This document shows positions 5,317-8,747 of a stretch of DNA of 8,747 nucleotides, in pieces (the stretch's first letter is position 1; each line of letters opens with the position of its first letter). Source of the stretch: Clostridia bacterium (lineage in GTDB: Bacteria > Bacillota > Clostridia > Christensenellales > UBA1242). A model generated the notes under the pieces. It made no database searches and was not told the origin of the DNA. It worked only from the letters and a program-made list of their open reading frames with translations. Both the position numbers and the translations under genes were made by a program. Location: positions 1 to 8,747 of the forward strand of contig JAFQBZ010000005.1 in NCBI GenBank assembly GCA_017399515.1, in the 5' to 3' direction.

Positions 5317-7068
5317 ATGGCAGAAAATGTAAATTTAATTAAATTTGTAAACGAGTATGACAACAGCCCTTCAATTGGTGCTGGTTTTGATGAGAAAAAA
5401 TTTGATAACATTTTTAAAAAGTTAGATTCTAAAAACAAAGAAGAACAACAAGATGCAGTTGCTCAAATTCCTAACAGAGTTAAAAATTTAGTTAAAATTG
5501 TTTCTAAAACTGTTGAAAGATTGAATGCTACACTTGGTTCAAAATTTCCTAATATGCGTCAATTAGATTTGGAAAAATCTATCACTTTTAATGCGTCTGG
5601 TGCAACAGGAAAATTTGAAATCATTCAAGCAGGTGATGATCAACACATTTCTTTCAATGTAAAGAAATTGTCAATGTATCCTGCACTTGAAGTTTCTTCA
5701 ATTATCACAAAATCTGTTATTGATGCACTTGCAAAACAAAATAATAAAGAAAATGATAAAAATTTTTACAAGTCAGTTCTTTTATATAGCCAAGATGATG
5801 CGCATCCTAAAACAAAAGATGAAAAAGATATTATTAAAGCAAAAGATATAATTGCTGGTTATTTAAGAAACTTTCTTCCTGCTGTTTATGCTGATGAATT
5901 TGATAGATTTGTTGCTATATCTGATTATGTTGCAAAACAAATCATTGAAGATCTTGGCGAAAAAGATATTGAAAAAATACTCAGCCCATTCTTTGATCTT
6001 GATACATTAGATATTCAAGGCAAGTCAATTGAAAAAGTTGATGCGTTTTTGGGAAATACTCACAAAGCAAGAATTAACCATTTGGGTAAAAGAGCAGAAG
6101 AACTTTTGATTAATCCTGAAACTGAAGTTTTGGGTGTAAGTTATCTTGAGCAAGTTCAAGCCCTTATTGGAACAGATACATCTGACCCTAACTATTCAGA
6201 CCTTGCTAGAAAATTTAATACTCTTGCTAATGGTGAAAGGTGTATTAATGGCCCAGCCGCTAAAGAAATTTGTGAGTTTATTGTTCACGATTTCTTGTCA
6301 AAAAGAAATATTGTTGATACTAAGATTACTTATGACAATAAAGGTGCATTAGGCTCATTCTATGAACAAGAACATAGAATTAATATCAACTTAGATAAAC
6401 TTGAAAAGAAAGGAAGTTTTACTGAACTTGCAATGACTTTAACACATGAACTTACTCATGCTGTTGATGCGGTTAAAACAAATGGGCTTCAAAATGATAT
6501 TTCTGAAAAATTTGTGCATACAACTCAAAATGAAGATGTGAATGCGTTTATGAAAAACTTACTAAGATTAAGTTATAAGGTTAATCCTAATGAAAAGAGT
6601 GCTCGTCTTGGTGAACTTTATGGTCTTATGATTATGACAAAGGTTGGTTCGAATAATGCAAGTGTGAAAGGTGAAATTGCTCAAAGTATTGAATCGTTTA
6701 AGAGATATCAAAGAACCACTATTGAAATCATTCAACAACTACCACAAAAACTTGATAAAATTCATGCAGATTTAAAAGCATTTTTGTCAAGTGGTGCAAT
6801 TATTGAAAATAGTCCATTATATAAAGAAATTATGGAAAGAATTGAATATATTTCAGATGTTGGCTTAAATGTTTCTGTTGAACAAGAATTAGAGTCAATT
6901 GAGATGGCTGATTTAATGCTTAAAGGTGAAGAAGGTTTGCTGGAAATCAAAAGACGCCAAGAAGCGAAACAAGAAAAAATCACAAAGGAAGAAAATCAAA
7001 GAAGACTAGACGAAGAAGAAAGACGAAGAAAAGAAATGGAAGAAATGGAAGAGTCAAGACAGTTATGA
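5317..7068 (+). CDS. HELTH zinc-metalloprotease-like cytoplasmic protein with degenerate internal duplicate
   Basis: A 583-residue protein of no family I can name. THELTHAVD (376-384) is a HExxH zinc site: His377 and His381 as ligands, Glu378 as base. NEDVNAF (405-411) offers Glu406 or Asp407 as a third ligand, as in gluzincin-type or lethal-factor-like peptidases (inference). A region at about 89-138 matches the catalytic region at 337-383: ITFNASGATG with ITYDNKGALG, ISFNVKKL with ININLDKL, and EVSSIITKSVIDAL with ELAMTLTHELTHAV, where His, Glu and His become Lys, Ser and Asp. The first half may thus be a non-catalytic copy. Residues about 543-583 are a charged Glu/Arg/Lys helix. There is no signal peptide or membrane segment, so it probably acts in the cytoplasm, or is exported by an unrecognised route. 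It has a consensus promoter; GTG at 5311 is a less likely start. Substrate and role unknown. Confidence 0.8.
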   Translation: MAENVNLIKFVNEYDNSPSIGAGFDEKKFDNIFKKLDSKNKEEQQDAVAQIPNRVKNLVKIVSKTVERLNATLGSKFPNMRQLDLEKSITFNASGATGKFEIIQAGDDQHISFNVKKLSMYPALEVSSIITKSVIDALAKQNNKENDKNFYKSVLLYSQDDAHPKTKDEKDIIKAKDIIAGYLRNFLPAVYADEFDRFVAISDYVAKQIIEDLGEKDIEKILSPFFDLDTLDIQGKSIEKVDAFLGNTHKARINHLGKRAEELLINPETEVLGVSYLEQVQALIGTDTSDPNYSDLARKFNTLANGERCINGPAAKEICEFIVHDFLSKRNIVDTKITYDNKGALGSFYEQEHRININLDKLEKKGSFTELAMTLTHELTHAVDAVKTNGLQNDISEKFVHTTQNEDVNAFMKNLLRLSYKVNPNEKSARLGELYGLMIMTKVGSNNASVKGEIAQSIESFKRYQRTTIEIIQQLPQKLDKIHADLKAFLSSGAIIENSPLYKEIMERIEYISDVGLNVSVEQELESIEMADLMLKGEEGLLEIKRRQEAKQEKITKEENQRRLDEEERRRKEMEEMEESRQL

Positions 7069-7071
7069 TAG

Positions 7072-7117
7072 TTGTAATTTATATTACAAATGGCTTTTCT
7101 GTTTTATATAAAAGCCA
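7072..7117 (+). other. Two stem-loops preceding the terminator
   Basis: TTGTAAT/ATTACAA (7072-7078 with 7083-7089, 4-nt loop), then TGGCTTTT/AAAAGCCA (7091-7098 with 7110-7117, 11-nt loop). The right arm of the second shares 7115-7117 with the left arm of the terminator hairpin, so the two cannot both form fully. They may be a simple 3' structure or an attenuator-like switch before the next gene. Confidence 0.5.
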
Positions 7118-7140
7118 CCAAGAGTATTTGGTGGTTTTTT
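7115..7140 (+). terminator. Intrinsic terminator after the metalloprotease-like gene
   Basis: A 7-bp stem, CCACCAA (7115-7121) with TTTGGTGG-side TTGGTGG (7128-7134), a 6-nt loop and six T's (7135-7140). It ends 17 nt before the next start codon. No good promoter is visible between it and that gene, so readthrough may matter. Confidence 0.75.
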
Positions 7141-7157
7141 AAAGCAAGGGAGGTTTT

Positions 7158-8387
7158 GTGGTTCAAAATGAATTAAAAGAAATTTTGTGTGAAAACTTGA
7201 AGAGATATTTAACAAATAGCAAGAATAATTATGATATTTCACAGGTAATTGAAACAATTGTTTTTATGGTTGAAAATTACTTTGACCCTGACTATAAAAA
7301 GTTTATAGACACGCTAGAGTTTTTTATAATTAATAAAAACGAAAATCAAGATGTTAAATATTCAGATTATTTAAACAGAATTGATATTTCTAAATCAAGT
7401 GGTTTTAGTGTTAAAGGCTTTTTGTCAAAAGGGAGTCCAATGTTGTTTTTCTATCTTGGTGATGATGATAACCCATGCATTAAGGTAAAAACAAGTTTTG
7501 ATGGAAAACAAGATGTTTATAACATTGAGATATCTAATAATCCTCAGGTTTTAGCAAAATATAAAAAAGGTGAAACAGAATTTAACAACGCTTATGTTGT
7601 TGATTATGAATTTGTTTATGGTTTAAAACTTTTTGAAAAATCAAAAAGTATTTTTGCAGAAACTAAATCACAAGAAGACATAAAAAGTTTGAATGTGACA
7701 GAATTTAACGAAATTTCAAATGAGCATAAAAACTTTTTGGTGCTTTTAAGTAATGCTATTGATTCAAAATGTTTAAATGCTTCAAATATTTCAAATTTTG
7801 GTCTTAACATCTTATTAAATTCATTCTATGATGAAATAAAAAATTTATGTTTAGATGAATATAATTTTTCACTTGAAAATATAGTATATTTAATAAATGC
7901 AACACTATATGAAAATTGTGATGATTTAACAAAACCAGAGTCGATTTTTTTAGATTTTATTGATGATGTTTCTTATGAAACAGAAGGTGCTTATCAAAGC
8001 AAAAAGGTTAAATTAAAGATTCCTGTGCAAGAAAGAGTTATCGAATATGATGTTATAAAATCTGAAAAATATTTATCAATTGATGTTGTTGAACAGGCGA
8101 GAAAAAAGTGTGGCGTTATGATTATATCAACCGGTGATGGCTTTTCAGTTTGTGTATCTAATCGAAAGAATAAAAATAATATTAAAAAACCTTCTTTCGT
8201 TTTAAACTTTTCTGAAAATCAAATAAGACTCATATCTATTGATGAGAAAAAAGCAAGTGGTGAAAATCAATCTTTTGAAGCGGTTGTTTCGTTTGAAAAT
8301 GGTTTTATTAAATTGAACTTTTCATCAGCAGATATTCAAAAGATAAAAAACCACAAAGAACTATTAATTTCAGCGTATGGGGCATAA
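7158..8387 (+). CDS. Uncharacterised 409-residue protein
   Basis: I do not recognise a family. The protein is soluble, with no signal peptide, membrane segment, HExxH motif or P-loop that I can see. Helical stretches (about 4-60 and 213-270) alternate with strand-rich parts (about 80-155 and 280-390). The halves look weakly alike with an offset near 210: NYDIS then IVFMVENYF (24-42) with EYNFS then IVYLINATLY (234-251), and LEFFI (53-57) with FLDFI (264-268). This suggests an old duplication, but it is only an eye comparison. The GTG start at 7158 follows AAGGGAGG (7146-7153) by 4 nt, slightly short but the only strong site. It lies behind the terminator of the metalloprotease-like gene with no obvious promoter of its own, so it may depend on readthrough from 5267-5296. 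A terminator follows at 8400. The coding frame is convincing; the function is unknown. Confidence 0.75.
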   Translation: MVQNELKEILCENLKRYLTNSKNNYDISQVIETIVFMVENYFDPDYKKFIDTLEFFIINKNENQDVKYSDYLNRIDISKSSGFSVKGFLSKGSPMLFFYLGDDDNPCIKVKTSFDGKQDVYNIEISNNPQVLAKYKKGETEFNNAYVVDYEFVYGLKLFEKSKSIFAETKSQEDIKSLNVTEFNEISNEHKNFLVLLSNAIDSKCLNASNISNFGLNILLNSFYDEIKNLCLDEYNFSLENIVYLINATLYENCDDLTKPESIFLDFIDDVSYETEGAYQSKKVKLKIPVQERVIEYDVIKSEKYLSIDVVEQARKKCGVMIISTGDGFSVCVSNRKNKNNIKKPSFVLNFSENQIRLISIDEKKASGENQSFEAVVSFENGFIKLNFSSADIQKIKNHKELLISAYGA

Positions 8388-8399
8388 TTATAAATAAAG

Positions 8400-8424
8400 G
8401 TAAAGCGTTGGCTTTACTTTTTTT
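8400..8424 (+). terminator. Intrinsic terminator after the 409-residue gene
   Basis: A 7-bp perfect stem, GTAAAGC (8400-8406) with GCTTTAC (8411-8417), closes a 4-nt loop and is followed by seven T's (8418-8424). It lies 12 nt after the stop codon and separates this unit from the topoisomerase gene. Confidence 0.85.
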
Positions 8425-8486
8425 ATGTTATTTTGAATAAAAACGCCAAAAAAACCGATAAAATCAATGTTTTTAGAAGTTTTTGT

Positions 8487-8516
8487 TTGCAAATAAATAA
8501 TTTTGTTTGTTATAAT
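8487..8516 (+). promoter_or_regulatory. Promoter of the topoisomerase B gene
   Basis: TTGCAA (8487-8492) and TATAAT (8511-8516) lie 18 nt apart, with TG at 8508-8509 forming an extended -10 element (TGTTATAAT). The predicted start near 8523 gives a leader of about 20 nt containing AGGAGG. Confidence 0.7.
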
Positions 8517-8543
8517 TGGCGTAGTAAAATCAGGAGGCTTATA

Positions 8544-8747
8544 ATGTCTGAAACTAAGAAAATTGCGTCAAAAGATACAAAATCAACTAAAGAAGTTAAA
8601 AAGACAAAATCTTATGACGCTAAAGACATACAAATTTTAGAGGGCCTTGACGCTGTTCGTTTGCGTCCGGGTATGTATATTGGAACAACAGGTCCTAAAG
8701 GACTTCACCATTTAGTTTGGGAAATTGTTGATAATGCAATAGATGAA
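8544..8747 (+). CDS. Type IIA DNA topoisomerase B subunit (GyrB or ParE), N-terminal fragment
   Basis: The ATPase subunit of DNA gyrase or topoisomerase IV, which changes DNA supercoiling or unlinks chromosomes with the A subunit. Only the first 68 codons are present; the gene runs off the right edge. After a Lys-rich leader (1-23), YDAKDIQILEGLDAVRLRPG (24-43) then MYIGTTGPKGLHHLVWEIVD (44-63) and NAIDE (64-68) match the start of the GHKL ATPase domain. They include the YIG segment and the E-x-x-DNAIDE motif, whose Glu and Asn act in ATP hydrolysis and magnesium binding. HHLVWEIVDN is more usual in GyrB than in ParE, while the IGTTGPKG form may belong to a second paralogue, so I do not choose between them. 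The ATG at 8544 has AGGAGG at 8532-8537, 6 nt away. The Lys-rich leader is longer than in the model GyrB proteins I recall. Confidence 0.93.
   Translation, partial: MSETKKIASKDTKSTKEVKKTKSYDAKDIQILEGLDAVRLRPGMYIGTTGPKGLHHLVWEIVDNAIDE

Noticed and set aside
2318..7068. Possible TGA recoding (Mycoplasma-type code)
   Set aside because: TGA ends the DUF1538 and metalloprotease-like genes at sensible points, and Trp in MurG and the glycosyltransferase is encoded by TGG, so the standard code applies.
1..8747. CRISPR array, tRNA/rRNA, insertion sequence or phage genes
   Set aside because: I saw no regularly spaced repeats, no tRNA-like cloverleaf sequence, and no transposase or phage structural motifs. 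The gaps between genes are short and hold promoters or terminators.

Overview
The window is AT-rich, uses the standard code (TGG for Trp, TGA as a stop), has purine-rich Shine-Dalgarno sites and closely spaced genes. A Staphylococcus/Bacillus-type MurG and a GyrB/ParE-like start point to a low-GC Bacillota (Firmicutes) chromosome, probably a little-studied or uncultured lineage. I see no phage, transposon, CRISPR or RNA-gene signature, and no gene-free stretch longer than about 160 bases.

Layout. (1) About 1-3097, plus strand, one apparent operon: a coiled-coil protein with a basic, histone-H1-like tail (open at the left edge); a DUF1538 membrane protein built from two direct repeats; and two small P-II-like proteins. 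The genes are 12 nt apart, overlap by ATGA, or are 10 nt apart. (2) 3113-3136: a perfect palindrome acting as a bidirectional terminator between convergent genes. (3) 3123-5195, minus strand: a family 2 glycosyltransferase followed by MurG, with a terminator between them. (4) 5196-5316: a divergent promoter region with a consensus sigma-A promoter facing right. (5) 5317-8387, plus strand: a cytoplasmic HELTH zinc-metalloprotease-like protein whose N-terminal half looks like a degenerate copy of the catalytic half, then an unrecognised 409-residue protein, with three stem-loops between them. (6) 8487-8747: promoter and first 68 codons of a type IIA topoisomerase B subunit, cut by the right edge.

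How they may work together. DUF1538 plus two P-II-like proteins looks like a membrane transporter with dedicated P-II-type effectors, analogous to Amt-GlnK but with a different channel and with shortened T-loops. Its substrate is unknown. MurG makes lipid II; the glycosyltransferase beside it is a generic envelope or surface-polysaccharide type. The metalloprotease-like gene and the 409-residue gene may share the strong promoter at 5267-5296, because I found no convincing promoter in front of the second. Their function is unknown. The two least-described parts of the window are the DUF1538/P-II unit and this protease-like unit.
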